NCBI GenBank assembly: GCA_019828565.1
Contig: JAHDYR010000008.1
Coordinates: 310,001-374,000 of the forward strand
Direction of reading: 5' to 3'
Source of the DNA: Carpediemonas membranifera
Lineage: Eukaryota > Fornicata
Length of the DNA stretch: 64,000 nucleotides
Shown here: positions 1 to 9,614 of the stretch, one piece after another
Position numbering within the stretch: the stretch's first letter is position 1
Layout of the letters: each line of letters opens with the position of its first letter
Notes under the pieces: generated by a model
Told to the model about the DNA's origin: nothing
What the model saw: the letters and a program-made list of their open reading frames with translations, nothing else
Database searches by the model: none
Translations under genes and position numbers: made by a program

Positions 1-1553
1 TTCTCAGAGAACACGGGGGCAATGGTAGCAAGCTGGCCCTCGATGACCTCACCGGTGGAGCCATCAAGAGAGAGCCAGTCACCGCGCTTGAACACCTTGC
101 CGTTGATCTTCATCTGCTCGGCCTCCTCGTCGACCTCGACGGCGGAGCAGCCGGCAACGCAGCACTTGCCCATGCCGCGAGCGACAACAGCGGCGTGAGA
201 AGAGCAGCCACCGCGGGCGGTGAGGATGCCCTGGGACATGGTCACCGACGATATCCTCGGGGAGGTCTCAGCACGAACGAGGATGGCGGGCTCGCCAGCG
301 TTGAAGCGGGCCTCGGCATCAGCGGCGGTGAACTCGACGCGGCCAACACCAGCGCCGGGGGAGGCGGGGAGGCCAGTGGCGACGACGTTGCGGACAGCCT
401 TGGGGTCGAAGGTCTTGTGGAGAAGCTCGCCGATCTTGTTGGGCTCCTGGCGGAGGAGAGCCTCCTTCTCGGTGATCATGCCCTCCTTGACCATCTCAGC
501 GGCGATACGGACCATAGCGGCAGCGGTACGCTTGCCGACACGGGCCTGAAGCATGTAAAGCTTGCCGTCCTGGACGGTGAACTCGAGATCGACCATATCC
601 TTGTAGAAGGCCTCGAGCTTGTCGTAGTTATCGCAAAGCTGCTTGTAGACGCCGGGCCAGACACCGCCAACGGACTCCATATCGGAGATCTTGATGGGGG
701 TACGGATACCAGCGACGACGTCCTCACCCTGGGCGTTGGGGAGGAACTCACCGTAGATCATCTTCTCACCAGTGGCAGGGTCACGGGTGAAGCCAACACC
801 GGTGCCGGAGGTCTGGCCGAGGTTGCCGAAGACCATGGACTGGACGTTGACGGCAGTGCCCCAACGGTGGTCGATAGAGTGCATGTTGCGGTAGTAGACG
901 GCACGCTCGTTGGTCCAGGAGTCGAAGACAGCGTTGATAGCGCGGATGAGCTGGTCCTTGGGGTCCTTGGGGAACTCCTCGTTGATGGTCTTCTTGACCA
1001 TGGCGCGGTACTCGGCGACGCACTCCTTGAGGTGCTCGGCGGAGAGGTCGGTATCCTGGGCAGCAGAGTACTTCTTCTTGAGGCCCTCGAGGATGTGCTC
1101 GAAGTTCTTGTGGGGGACGCCGAGGACGACATCACCGTACATCTGGATGAAGCGGCGGTAAGCATCCCAAGCGAAGCGCTCGTTGCCAGAGTCCTTGGCG
1201 AGGCCCTCGACGGACTCGTCGTTGAGGCCGAGGTTGAGGACGGTATCCATCATGCCGGGCATGGAAACTCGGGCGCCGGAACGGACGGAGAGGAGAAGGG
1301 GCTTGGCGGAATCACCGAACTTGCGGCCAGTGGCATCCTCGATCTTCTTGAGAGCAGCCCAGATCTTAGCCTCATAGTCAACGGGCCAGGACTGGTTCTC
1401 CATGTAGTGAACGCAAGTCTGGCAAGGGATGACAAAGAAGGGGGGCACATCAAGGCCAATGTTGGACATCTGCATCAAACTGCAGCCCTTGCCGCCGAGG
1501 ACGGTCTTGTCAATCTCTGTGGGGACATCAAAAGTGAAAACCTGGTCAGCCAT
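1..1553 (-). CDS. ppdK: Pyruvate, phosphate dikinase, N-terminal 517 residues (cut by window edge)
   Basis: PPDK interconverts pyruvate, ATP and Pi with PEP, AMP and PPi; many anaerobic protists use it in PPi-based glycolysis. The frame opens at the ATG at 1553 (MADQVFTFD) and runs without a stop to base 1. The nucleotide-binding N-terminal part is clear (TVLGGKGCSLMQM, LLSVRSGARVSMPGMMDT, GTGVGFTRDPATGEKMIYGE). The phosphohistidine motif GGCSSHAAVVARGMG puts the catalytic His near residue 451, where the family has it. The PEP/pyruvate domain lies outside the window. The usually invariant TSPEDI stretch reads TSPRISSVT around residues 428-437, as if two indels cancel out (see findings). It is transcribed divergently from the gene at 1995. 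Identity is near certain; whether this copy is active is not. Confidence 0.96.
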   Translation of the reverse strand, partial: MADQVFTFDVPTEIDKTVLGGKGCSLMQMSNIGLDVPPFFVIPCQTCVHYMENQSWPVDYEAKIWAALKKIEDATGRKFGDSAKPLLLSVRSGARVSMPGMMDTVLNLGLNDESVEGLAKDSGNERFAWDAYRRFIQMYGDVVLGVPHKNFEHILEGLKKKYSAAQDTDLSAEHLKECVAEYRAMVKKTINEEFPKDPKDQLIRAINAVFDSWTNERAVYYRNMHSIDHRWGTAVNVQSMVFGNLGQTSGTGVGFTRDPATGEKMIYGEFLPNAQGEDVVAGIRTPIKISDMESVGGVWPGVYKQLCDNYDKLEAFYKDMVDLEFTVQDGKLYMLQARVGKRTAAAMVRIAAEMVKEGMITEKEALLRQEPNKIGELLHKTFDPKAVRNVVATGLPASPGAGVGRVEFTAADAEARFNAGEPAILVRAETSPRISSVTMSQGILTARGGCSSHAAVVARGMGKCCVAGCSAVEVDEEAEQMKINGKVFKRGDWLSLDGSTGEVIEGQLATIAPVFSE

Positions 1554-1994
1554 GGCTCTCTTCGAGTTCTGTTGCATAAAAAGCGGAGAAAAAAAAAGCT
1601 GGGGTACCTTCGTCCCCGTGGACTCTAGCTCTGCTTGGGTCATTGCGGGTCAGCTGTCTATGTGTACATTTTTTGGTGGCGAAAAGCAATCTTTACCCAC
1701 GTTGCCACTATTGGAGCACAGCTTGGGTATTTTGGTCCCCGGAACATGCTTATAGTGTGCCATAAAGACGAGTAATGGGCTAGTAGTTCGCAGCACACTC
1801 GAGTCATGAGCGGCCAAAATCAATTTCGGGGCAGACTGGACTTCGCCATCACCGGTGCGTCAGAAGCCTGAGGAAGCCAGGTCCAATAGCTGCAAGCACG
1901 ATAAAACTCCATCAAGCCTTGTAGCACCCACACTTTGTCGATTGGGAAGACGGCAACTTTTTTCTTGCCATGAAAAGCTGAGTGATAGAAGAGG
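1554..1994. promoter_or_regulatory. Divergent intergenic region between PPDK and BZW-like gene
   Basis: About 440 bases separate two start codons on opposite strands, so the stretch must hold both promoters. I see no convincing TATA box, repeat or RNA gene. Small ORFs here lack recognisable content. Confidence 0.4.
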
Positions 1995-3254
1995 ATGTCT
2001 ACATCTCAACAGAAGAAGGCCCCGCTTCCCGCACTAACTGGCCAGAGGACCAGACAGCGCAAGAAGCATATCCCGACCGTTCTTGATCCCGAGGGGTTTG
2101 TCAGAGACGTGAACGAGTTCTTCGTCTCCAAGGACTTCGACATCTCCCCCGCGGTGGCTGAGGAGCTTATAGGCGAGCCCACCTTTGATAACACAAAGCG
2201 TCCACTCATTGACCATGCGCAGTTCTTCTTCAATTACCTCCTGTTTGGCAACCGCAACTTTGCTGCCATCAAAACAAAGCTTCCCGAAGAGCTGACCCCT
2301 CGCCGTTACGCCCTTACCTGCCCCGACGAGGAGGTGATTCTGTTCGTTCAGTTTATCGCGGCCCTGTGCCAGCGGAAGTCGAAGCTGAAGACGAGAATCC
2401 CTGATTTCTTCACCGGCGTCATTGGTTCCCTCATCTCTCTCGACGAGTCCTCCAGCACTGCCATTCTTCGCATCGCCCACATCACGACGTGCTTCATCAA
2501 GGAGGGGCTGATGGCCGTCGACGTCCTCCGTGAGCTGACGGTGACAACGTCTACTGCCGTCGAGTCTGGCCTCGCCCAGACCGTGCTGATCGCTGTGATC
2601 AAGAACTACGCTGCTATGACGACTGAGCGCCGTGCCATCGCGATGCTGAAGACGGGCGGCTTCATCAAGACCCTCCGCAAGTACATCCCCTTCACACAGA
2701 GGGAGAACTTCAACCAGATCATGGAGGATAACGGCATTGGGTTCGTTGCCGTTGAAACACAGCGCACATACGACGCCAAGGTCCGCAAGGAGGCCATCAG
2801 TGTCATCTCTAAGGCCCTCTCCGAGTCCGGGCCCGCGGAGGCACACAAGAAGCACGCCGAGTCTGTAGAGGCGCTCTCCCTGGACGAGGAGGACGCAGCG
2901 CTGCTCCTGTGGGACGCCATGGCGACCTCCCTCCCCGCCACCAAGCAGGAGCTCGTCAAGAGCCTCGAGGCGTGGGCATCTATGCTCACTGGCTTCACCA
3001 TGGACAAGCCCGTGATCCAGGGGAAGCTGATCATGGCCGTCCAGTCGTCATGCTACTCTGAGCCCAAGCTGCTCAACTACTTTGGATCGATCGTGCAGCT
3101 GTTCTACCACCACGAGGTGCTCGACGAGGACGTTATTGTCGCGTGGAACCGGGTTTCGTCCGGCAAGGGTGCGTCTGTGTTCAAGGGCCAGCTCTCTGGC
3201 CTCCTTCGGTGGTTCGACCAGGCCGAGGAGGAGCCCGAGGAGGCGGAAGAGTAA
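1995..3254 (+). CDS. BZW1/2-like: BZW/5MP-type eIF5-mimic protein (W2 domain)
   Basis: The 419-residue product matches the usual BZW1/BZW2 length. These eIF5-mimic proteins bind eIF2 and eIF3 through a C-terminal HEAT-like W2 domain and modulate start-codon selection in the cytosol. A basic N-terminus (QRTRQRKKHIPTVLDPEGF) is followed by an all-helical body. The C-terminus has the W2 pattern: an acidic-aromatic helix (LDEDVIVAWNRVSSGKG) and a terminal helix GLLRWFDQAEEEPEEAEE with the typical W plus acidic tail. The ATG at 1995 gives the family-like N-terminus. eIF5 and eIF2B-epsilon also carry W2 domains, but their other domains are absent. Confidence 0.85.
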   Translation: MSTSQQKKAPLPALTGQRTRQRKKHIPTVLDPEGFVRDVNEFFVSKDFDISPAVAEELIGEPTFDNTKRPLIDHAQFFFNYLLFGNRNFAAIKTKLPEELTPRRYALTCPDEEVILFVQFIAALCQRKSKLKTRIPDFFTGVIGSLISLDESSSTAILRIAHITTCFIKEGLMAVDVLRELTVTTSTAVESGLAQTVLIAVIKNYAAMTTERRAIAMLKTGGFIKTLRKYIPFTQRENFNQIMEDNGIGFVAVETQRTYDAKVRKEAISVISKALSESGPAEAHKKHAESVEALSLDEEDAALLLWDAMATSLPATKQELVKSLEAWASMLTGFTMDKPVIQGKLIMAVQSSCYSEPKLLNYFGSIVQLFYHHEVLDEDVIVAWNRVSSGKGASVFKGQLSGLLRWFDQAEEEPEEAEE

Positions 3255-3384
3255 ACGGTATTCGTATGGGGGGCGGCGGGCTGGCTGCCTTGTATACACA
3301 CCATTGGGATGGAGACCTGTGGCCCGTCTGGTCATGGGTTAAGGTGCGCTTGGGTGAACGTCGAACCTGTCTTGTCAGGCTCGA

Positions 3385-4008
3385 ATGTCGAGCATCGATG
3401 TGTTTGGGAGCATCCTGGGTTATTTAGCGACGCTATGCTTTACTATCCAATACGTACCCCAGTTGCTCTCCAACTACCGCCGTAGATCCGTGGAGGGGCT
3501 TAGTTTGACGTGCTACGTCATCAAGCTCATCGGAGCGTACTTCCTGTTCGTCGTGGCGCTTATCTCGGGGGAGCATCCCTCTGTGATATGCTATGGGATG
3601 GTCAACTTGATCCAATACAACCTCTTCATGTTCTTTTGGTTCCGATTCCGCCACGTCCACTGGGTCGCTTGGACTGCCCTCACTCCCATGGCTCCCCTTG
3701 TGCTCGTCTACCTCTGGCCCGAGGTGGGCAACTACACCATCTTCCTCAAGCCCCTCTCCCAGGTGTTCTCCCACATCCCCCAACTGATGCTCGTGTACAA
3801 AGCAAAGACCACTAATGGTGTCAGCATGAAGACGCAGGGTCTCTGCTTCATGGGCGGGCTGTGCGGCTTCATCATGACCCTTCTAGTCCCCCCCAAGTCG
3901 TTTGGAGTCACCGCCGCCTACATCTGTGCCATGGGGCAGGGGGGCACGCTGGTGGCAGCCAGGGTCTACTACGGCGATCATCCTCGGCTGGGGGCGAGGG
4001 GTGTCTGA
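3385..4008 (+). CDS. PQ-loop repeat membrane protein
   Basis: A 207-residue, hydrophobic, probably seven-helix protein with the two PQ-loop signatures of the MTN3/cystinosin/PQLC group: IQYVPQLLSNYRRRSVEGLS near residues 22-41 and HIPQLMLVYKAKTTNGVS near residues 132-149. Each has a Pro-Gln dipeptide at a helix kink followed by a basic patch and (V/S)xG(L/V)S. Relatives export cystine or cationic amino acids from lysosomes or act in ER glycosylation (MPDU1). The substrate cannot be read here. It starts 130 bases after the previous gene, on the same strand. Confidence 0.85.
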   Translation: MSSIDVFGSILGYLATLCFTIQYVPQLLSNYRRRSVEGLSLTCYVIKLIGAYFLFVVALISGEHPSVICYGMVNLIQYNLFMFFWFRFRHVHWVAWTALTPMAPLVLVYLWPEVGNYTIFLKPLSQVFSHIPQLMLVYKAKTTNGVSMKTQGLCFMGGLCGFIMTLLVPPKSFGVTAAYICAMGQGGTLVAARVYYGDHPRLGARGV

Positions 4009-4325
4009 TGGCTGGCGGTGTCAACACAACGCTCCGTAAATTTATCACTGCAGTGTGATCCATTTGAACCAAGTCTATTTGACTCCAAAATTTACTGTGG
4101 AGCCGCTGTTCTTGCCCCGACCCTGACATACGGTGACGTTAAAGGTGACGTTAACCTCGGATGGATTGATGGTGTCTCAAATACTTCGATGCATTTTTAG
4201 GTCATCCGGCTGGAATTTTGGGAATTTTAGTAGACCCCCGGCCTCCTCTCAGGCATGAGCATGCGTACGCACTCTTGGGGCCAGCGGACACTGACACGCA
4301 GTACGCAATTTACACAAAGCCCAGA
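4009..4325. other. Spacer before the 4326 gene
   Basis: The frame of the next gene stays open up to 4218 but has no ATG before 4326, so most of this is probably 3' UTR of the PQ-loop gene plus promoter. A short direct repeat (GGTGACGTTA / GGTGACGTTAA) lies at about 4131-4155. Nothing else is recognised. Confidence 0.35.
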
Positions 4326-5846
4326 ATGTCGGCCGGTGGTTGGGACATTGTCCGAGTGAGCGAGGCCAAGCAACAGCTCATTCGACATGTGATAACGATC
4401 GCACCGGTAGCTTTGACGGATGCAGCGCTCGAAAGGCTGCAGCATGACGAACAGAGGAAGGCTCAGGCCTCAAAACACACAAAGAAGAAGCGTCGCAGCA
4501 AAATTATCACGTTTAAGAAGTTTTTGATGGACAAAGGGATCCTGGAGGACGAGAATCAGTACGCGGAGTTCGCGGGCCTCTTTCTCGCCGATGCCCTGGT
4601 GCATCGGCCGGCCAGCGAGCGGGATCTCTTCACCGCACATCCGAATCCACGCGGAGCTGAAAACCCTACGCACGACCAACCGCTCCAGATCATCGGGGAC
4701 GCCATCTACTATCGTCCAACCGGTGTACCCCGAAACCGAGACGAGCTGCACCGCCTCCTGCTCCACAAGGCGACCGGGATATCCCTCGAGGTGCTCATCA
4801 GGGATATCGTGTCCGCTAAAAAGGGGTCGACGTCCTTCCCCCCATTTGTCCAATACGCTGGCTTCACGTCGGACCTCGTCACGCTCACACGCCCCCCCGG
4901 GCCGGGCCAGTGGCAGCGTGCACTCATCATGCAGCGTGTGGAGAAGGTGAAGAGCGCCTCGACCAAGGGTCGCAGTATTGTCCAGGCCGAGCTGGACAAG
5001 ATGGGGCCACGACTGAGGGATGATGTCATGAAGAAGGTGGTGGAGGCGTTCGACAAGCCCGACTTCCAGCAGAACCTGCCCGACGAGGTGCGAATCACGG
5101 ACGGTGAGATGAGGAAACCCATGGAGGGGATCCTAAAACTGCTCGAGTCACTTGACGAGTTCACCTTCTCAGCAGAAATGAGACCCGCGGAGAAGAAACG
5201 AGCGAGTGAAGTGCTACAACAGATCAACGTCCGTGTCGATTCATTCCAAGCCCTGGTCAAGCAGGTCTTTGAGTCGATGGGTAAGGACAAAGGTGTGAAG
5301 CAGACGGCCTCAGTCATCCTATCCCGGAACCTGCTGGCACCCGGTAAGAAGGGGCCGAGCAAGGGGGCGCTGAGTGTGCTGGCCGAGATCCGCGAGTCGG
5401 GTGAGAAGATCGTCGCCGACCTGGAGAAGTCAGTGACGATGATCAGCACGGCCGACGGTAAGCGGGCGGCCAAGACGACGGACACCGAGGGTCTGTTCCC
5501 GCCGGTCCAGCCGGACAAGCTCCTGCCCCAGCTCATCGACGAGTACACCGGGACCAAGGAGCAGGACCCCAAGGACGGGGTCGGGGCGGGGTTCAGCGTA
5601 TTCCCCCTGGACAGCAGCATGCCCTTCCTGCAGGTCGACAACGAGCTCGTGCGTCGGTGGCACCAGGTGTCCATGCCCAACAAGGAAGTGCTCCACCAGA
5701 CTGTCATTGAGAGCCTGAGGAAGTGGAACAAGCCCGTGTTCACTGAGGGGCACGTCGAGGTCATGGGGCGTGACCAGATGAGACGTCAACAGGCCATGAG
5801 AAAGAGGCTGCTCAAGAGGAGGCAGGCCCGGGGTGGTATCGACTGA
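4326..5846 (+). CDS. Unrecognised protein with possible TFIIE-beta-like winged-helix segment
   Basis: 506 residues from the first in-frame ATG (MSAGGWDIVRVSEAK). Residues about 50-60 are strongly basic (KHTKKKRRSKIITFKK) and the C-terminus is basic too (RRQQAMRKRLLKRRQARGG), suggesting nucleic-acid contact. A segment near residues 120-200 (QIIGDAIYYRPTGVPRNRD, then ELHRLLLHKATGISLEVL) resembles in spacing the TFIIE-beta winged helix (a Y/F-x-x-x-P strand, an N-x-x-x-L-x-x-L-L helix, then GI). That is a weak, by-eye similarity. The rest is helical and unfamiliar, and the protein is longer than TFIIE-beta. Function is unknown. Confidence 0.8.
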   Translation: MSAGGWDIVRVSEAKQQLIRHVITIAPVALTDAALERLQHDEQRKAQASKHTKKKRRSKIITFKKFLMDKGILEDENQYAEFAGLFLADALVHRPASERDLFTAHPNPRGAENPTHDQPLQIIGDAIYYRPTGVPRNRDELHRLLLHKATGISLEVLIRDIVSAKKGSTSFPPFVQYAGFTSDLVTLTRPPGPGQWQRALIMQRVEKVKSASTKGRSIVQAELDKMGPRLRDDVMKKVVEAFDKPDFQQNLPDEVRITDGEMRKPMEGILKLLESLDEFTFSAEMRPAEKKRASEVLQQINVRVDSFQALVKQVFESMGKDKGVKQTASVILSRNLLAPGKKGPSKGALSVLAEIRESGEKIVADLEKSVTMISTADGKRAAKTTDTEGLFPPVQPDKLLPQLIDEYTGTKEQDPKDGVGAGFSVFPLDSSMPFLQVDNELVRRWHQVSMPNKEVLHQTVIESLRKWNKPVFTEGHVEVMGRDQMRRQQAMRKRLLKRRQARGGID

Positions 5847-5962
5847 GATAAACTACGGCCTGGGGGTCTAGTAACGGCTGTTGGCGGTGTGGAGCGGGCT
5901 GCGGGGGGCGGGTCGTTGCATCAATTAGCAAAACCCGCCGAAGTATCAACGACGGAATAACA

Positions 5963-6886
5963 ATGGAGCAGTTGGCGAAGCTCGTAGACGACGGCGCCTT
6001 TTATGAAGCCCACCAGCACCTAAACACACTCATATTCCGCCATATGCGCGGGAAACGCTACACCAAAGCCTTCGACCTCATGAAGAGTACTATAGAGAAG
6101 TTCGTCGAGGTCAAGCAGATCAGAAGCGCTGGCGACATTTCTAGAGACCTCATTGAGAACTACGACCGGGCCAACATCCCTCCGGAGGAGTGGCTGGAGA
6201 CGTTGTCTGAACTGACGAAGCTCTTTGACAAGTCCACCGTCCAATTCGGGGAGGATCTGCACAAGGAGGCTCTCAAGCAGCTTGTAGAGATCATGCAGCA
6301 CGCCATGTTCAAGGCGTCCCACGGCGATGCCCCCGTCCCCGCCGCCCTCCATACCCTAGTTGCCCAGGCCTACCACGCCCAAGGCTCGCTCCCCCTGGCT
6401 CTCGAGCACTACCTCCTGGGCGACCCGGCTCTCGAGTCCATCGTGCGGCTGACGGTTGACTGGGCGAAGCGGTGTCCGGCTGAGGCTGACCTTGTGTTGA
6501 CCAGGACGGTGCTGAGAATGCTGGCAGACGAGAGACGCCGCATCACGGGTGCTTCGAGCGTCTACCGCAAGTTCTGCCAGACCTTCCCCGGAGATACAGA
6601 GTCGGGCAGCCCCCCTGGCCTGCTCCCCCCCAGAGCAACAGTCGCCGCCACACCGCTGACAAACTTCACAGCCATGCTACTGAAACTGGTCCGGATGGCG
6701 AACAAGGGCGACGTAGAGTCGGCCACGCCCCTATTCCAGCACCTGCTCGAGACGTACGGGCCCGAGCTGGGAAGGGATGAGTCATTCGCTGATGAAATCC
6801 AACGGATCTCGAAGATCTACTTTAAGATCATGCCGGCGCCAGCGGGGGGACTCCAAGGGATGCTGAGCTCGCTGTTTGGGATGTAA
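5963..6886 (+). CDS. GET4: GET4/TRC35-like tail-anchored protein insertion factor
   Basis: 307 residues of paired-helix (TPR-like) repeats, close to GET4 length. GET4 bridges the Get3 ATPase to the ubiquitin-like factors that hand tail-anchored proteins to the ER. Diagnostic parts are the N-terminal LVDDGAFYEAHQHLNTLIF helix pair, LMKSTIEKFVEVKQIRSAGD with the following DLIENY, the mid-protein HLLG-type helix (LPLALEHYLLGDPALES), and a C-terminus ending KIYFKIMPAPAGGLQGMLS as in GET4. The ATG at 5963 is the only sensible start. It is followed within about 220 bases by CCT3 on the same strand. Confidence 0.85.
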   Translation: MEQLAKLVDDGAFYEAHQHLNTLIFRHMRGKRYTKAFDLMKSTIEKFVEVKQIRSAGDISRDLIENYDRANIPPEEWLETLSELTKLFDKSTVQFGEDLHKEALKQLVEIMQHAMFKASHGDAPVPAALHTLVAQAYHAQGSLPLALEHYLLGDPALESIVRLTVDWAKRCPAEADLVLTRTVLRMLADERRRITGASSVYRKFCQTFPGDTESGSPPGLLPPRATVAATPLTNFTAMLLKLVRMANKGDVESATPLFQHLLETYGPELGRDESFADEIQRISKIYFKIMPAPAGGLQGMLSSLFGM

Positions 6887-7103
6887 ATTCGGCTCTCATG
6901 CGGACTTGGCATATTGTGTAATCGCTCGTGGTAAGATCTGTCAATGGTGGAAAAATGTCATTCCCCATAGTTTTCCAAGCCCTGGCGAATCCAGTGGGAT
7001 GGGGCTTGGGCTTGAAGGAGGCGACACGCCACCGACCTCCATAAAATGTGCAGTTTATGATACGAAAAATTCGAGCGAGTGCTCTGCATTAATCGCTGGA
7101 ATA

Positions 7104-8774
7104 ATGGAGAATGTTATTGTGTTGAACAGTAGTGCGATGCGCCAAAAGAACAATGGCAACATTCAGGCCGCTAAGGCTGTAGCTGACGTGATTAGGACAA
7201 CCCTCGGTCCCTCTGCAGCTCTCAAGATGATCCTGGACCCCATGGGCGGTATTGTCATGACCAACGATGGTAACGCTATTCTTCGTGAGATCGATGTCTC
7301 GCATCCTGCTGCCAAGCTCATGCTAGAGATCTCCAGATCTCAGGATGACAGCGCTGGCGATGGAACGACTGCTGTGATCATTCTGGCTGGTGAGGCGCTT
7401 GCTGTCTCTCGCCGCCTGCTCGAGGTAGACCATCTTCACCCTACAATCGTGATTAGCGGCTACTACAAGGCTCTCGAGGAGGCCGTTGCTCACACAAAGA
7501 CTCTTACCAAGACGATCGACACAAACGACGACGATGAGATACGCACTGTCATCAAGAGCACTGTCGGCACCAAGTTCGTCAAGTCCTGGAGCGACCTCGT
7601 CTGCAACCTCGCGCTGAAGGCTGTCCGCACCGTTGCCGTCACCAAGGAGGGCCAGGCGACTCCCGAGATCGACATCAAGCGCTATGCTAAGGTCGAGAAG
7701 ATCCCTGGCGGTGCCGTGGAGGACTGCCAGGTGCTCAACGGCGTTATGATCAACAAGGACGTCGTCCACGCCGGCATGGACCGCTTCAAGCGCGACGCCC
7801 GTGTTGTTCTTCTGGACTCTTCGTTTGAGTACAAGAAGGCTGAGTCTACCCTCGAGATCGACGTCTCCAAGGGCGAGGACTACACCAAGTTCCTCAAGCT
7901 CGAGCGGGAGTGGGTCCAGAAGCAGTGCTCGGCCATCCTCGCCGTCAACCCCTCCGTGGTCATCACCGAGAAGGGGCTGGACGACGAGGCTCAGGAGATC
8001 TTTGCTCGTCACGGCGTTTCATGCATCCGCCGGCTCCGGAAGACCGACCTGCACCGTGTGGCCCGCGTAACGGGCGCCACTGTTGTCCACCGCATGGAGG
8101 ACATCAAGGCGTCGGACGTCGGCACCGCCAGCACGTTTGAAATCAAGAAGATCGGCGATGAGTACTTCACGTTCATCACGCAGGACGAGGACGTCCCAGT
8201 CCAGCCCAAGGCCTGCTCCATCCTGCTCCGCGGCGCCAGTAAGGACGTCCTGAACGAGATTGAGCGCAACCTTGCCGACGCCATGAACGTTGCCCGTAAC
8301 ATCATCATCGACCCCCGTCTGCTGCCCGGCGGCGGCGCATACGAGATGGCCCTCGCCACCCACCTCGCCAAGTGCTCCCAAAAGATCACTGGGCTCGAGC
8401 AGAAGGCGTATGCGGCCCTAGCCTCGTCGTTCGAGGTCATCCCGCGCACGCTCGCCCAAAACTGCGGCGCTGAGGTCATCCGCGTCGTGACTGAGCTCCG
8501 CTCGATGCACAACAAGCCCGGCATGGAGACCTGGGGCGTGGACGGCTACACCGGCAAGCTACAGGACATGGCTGCGGCCAACATCTGGGACCCCATGTCC
8601 GTCCGACTCCAGTGCGTCAAGACGGCCGTGGAGAACGCCACCCACCTCCTTCGTATCGACGACGTCATCTCCGGGACCACCCCCTCTGCCGGTCGGGGAC
8701 AGCGGGCGGCCCAGGAGCAGGCGGCGGGCATGGACACGCAGGGCATGGACGTCCGCGGGATGAACACGTTGTAA
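7104..8774 (+). CDS. CCT3: TCP-1/CCT chaperonin subunit gamma
   Basis: 556 residues, the normal length of a TRiC/CCT subunit; the complex folds actin, tubulin and other cytosolic proteins. Group II chaperonin signatures are present: TTLGPSAALKMILDPMGG, the ATPase Asp in QDDSAGDGTTAVIILAGE, the apical-domain core, and LLPGGGAYEMALATHL. The gamma assignment rests on the N-terminus (NSSAMRQKNNGNIQAAKAV) and the C-terminal VDGYTGKLQDMAAANIWDP. The start is set at the ATG at 7104 because the upstream in-frame extension has no family likeness. An AATAAA at about 8909-8914 may serve as its polyadenylation signal. Confidence 0.96.
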   Translation: MENVIVLNSSAMRQKNNGNIQAAKAVADVIRTTLGPSAALKMILDPMGGIVMTNDGNAILREIDVSHPAAKLMLEISRSQDDSAGDGTTAVIILAGEALAVSRRLLEVDHLHPTIVISGYYKALEEAVAHTKTLTKTIDTNDDDEIRTVIKSTVGTKFVKSWSDLVCNLALKAVRTVAVTKEGQATPEIDIKRYAKVEKIPGGAVEDCQVLNGVMINKDVVHAGMDRFKRDARVVLLDSSFEYKKAESTLEIDVSKGEDYTKFLKLEREWVQKQCSAILAVNPSVVITEKGLDDEAQEIFARHGVSCIRRLRKTDLHRVARVTGATVVHRMEDIKASDVGTASTFEIKKIGDEYFTFITQDEDVPVQPKACSILLRGASKDVLNEIERNLADAMNVARNIIIDPRLLPGGGAYEMALATHLAKCSQKITGLEQKAYAALASSFEVIPRTLAQNCGAEVIRVVTELRSMHNKPGMETWGVDGYTGKLQDMAAANIWDPMSVRLQCVKTAVENATHLLRIDDVISGTTPSAGRGQRAAQEQAAGMDTQGMDVRGMNTL

Positions 8775-9470
8775 ATTGCTGGCTTAGCGCCCGTTCTTTG
8801 GTCGGCTCCTGTCTTGTGTACTTTGTGAAAGCCACAGGGGAAGGGTGTTTTCTGGAGGGACCAAAGCGCGTGAGACGGGGCTTGCTAGTACTATACTTCA
8901 CGCACCTCAATAAAGGTGTTGGAGGCCCTCTTACTCGAGGCTAACCCTAGCCGCGGTCGCCTCTTCACAGCTGACCATCGTATCATTTACGATCAACTTC
9001 TTTGTCTATCCGGAGTCATGTGAGCGACAACGCCCAATGAGACGTGGGGAGCTGGTGTAGCTTCAAGCATGAAATGATGCAGCTCGGCAGTGTCGAAGCA
9101 ACATCCCCACTTCGGTCACCCACCAATGTCGGGTTGAGTCTGGAGATAGTCAAGTTATGCTGCTGTCGATATATTGTAACATGGCGTGGGCGACAGAGAC
9201 TCAGCCACCGTCACCTTCTCTTGTCATGGTTCATACTCGTCCACACGGGATGCAGGTGACCCACTCCCTCAGTCGACAGCCCTGGTCCGCCTCTATTTAG
9301 TATCCATTTCCAGTAGTAGCAACCTGTTTCCCCGGTAACATACCCAGCCCGACTGGTATACGTCCCTCCAACTCCCTCGTCCTTCACAGATCTCCAGTCG
9401 AGCCCATGCCCTGCCGAGTGCCCGGAGTTTGACCTCCCTTGCGTAACCTAGTCAGTACAAACCGAGTTCC
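8775..9470. other. Intergenic region up to the first Fanzor element
   Basis: About 700 bases between the CCT3 stop and the left direct repeat of the Fanzor element. It contains the CCT3 3' end with AATAAA. I found no tRNA, conserved ORF or repeat in the rest; short ORFs here have no recognisable features. Confidence 0.4.
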
Positions 9471-9500
9471 TGTGCTGCGCAGGATTAGAATTGTTGAGTC
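9471..9500. repeat. Left 30-base direct repeat of Fanzor copy 1
   Basis: Identical over 30 bases to 10859-10888, in the same orientation; both are followed by an A-rich stretch (CAAAACA and TAAAAACA). Confidence 0.9.
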
Positions 9501-9614
9501 CAAAACACACAGTGATCCAAGCAGCATCAGGATCGCAGTGTGGTTCATCATACTCTATCAATCGTGCGCTGCATATCACGCGCGCTGCAGCGCGTGTTTG
9601 CTCAACTTAGCAAG

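Noticed and set aside
195-1628. 477-codon plus-strand ORF across the PPDK gene
   Set aside because: It is the antisense shadow of PPDK; the low-complexity Leu/Gly/Asp composition comes from GC-rich third positions, and the opposite strand has clear PPDK motifs.
7350-8774. CCT3 as an archaeal thermosome or bacterial GroEL
   Set aside because: Group II signature with subunit-gamma-specific N- and C-terminal motifs and eukaryotic neighbours.
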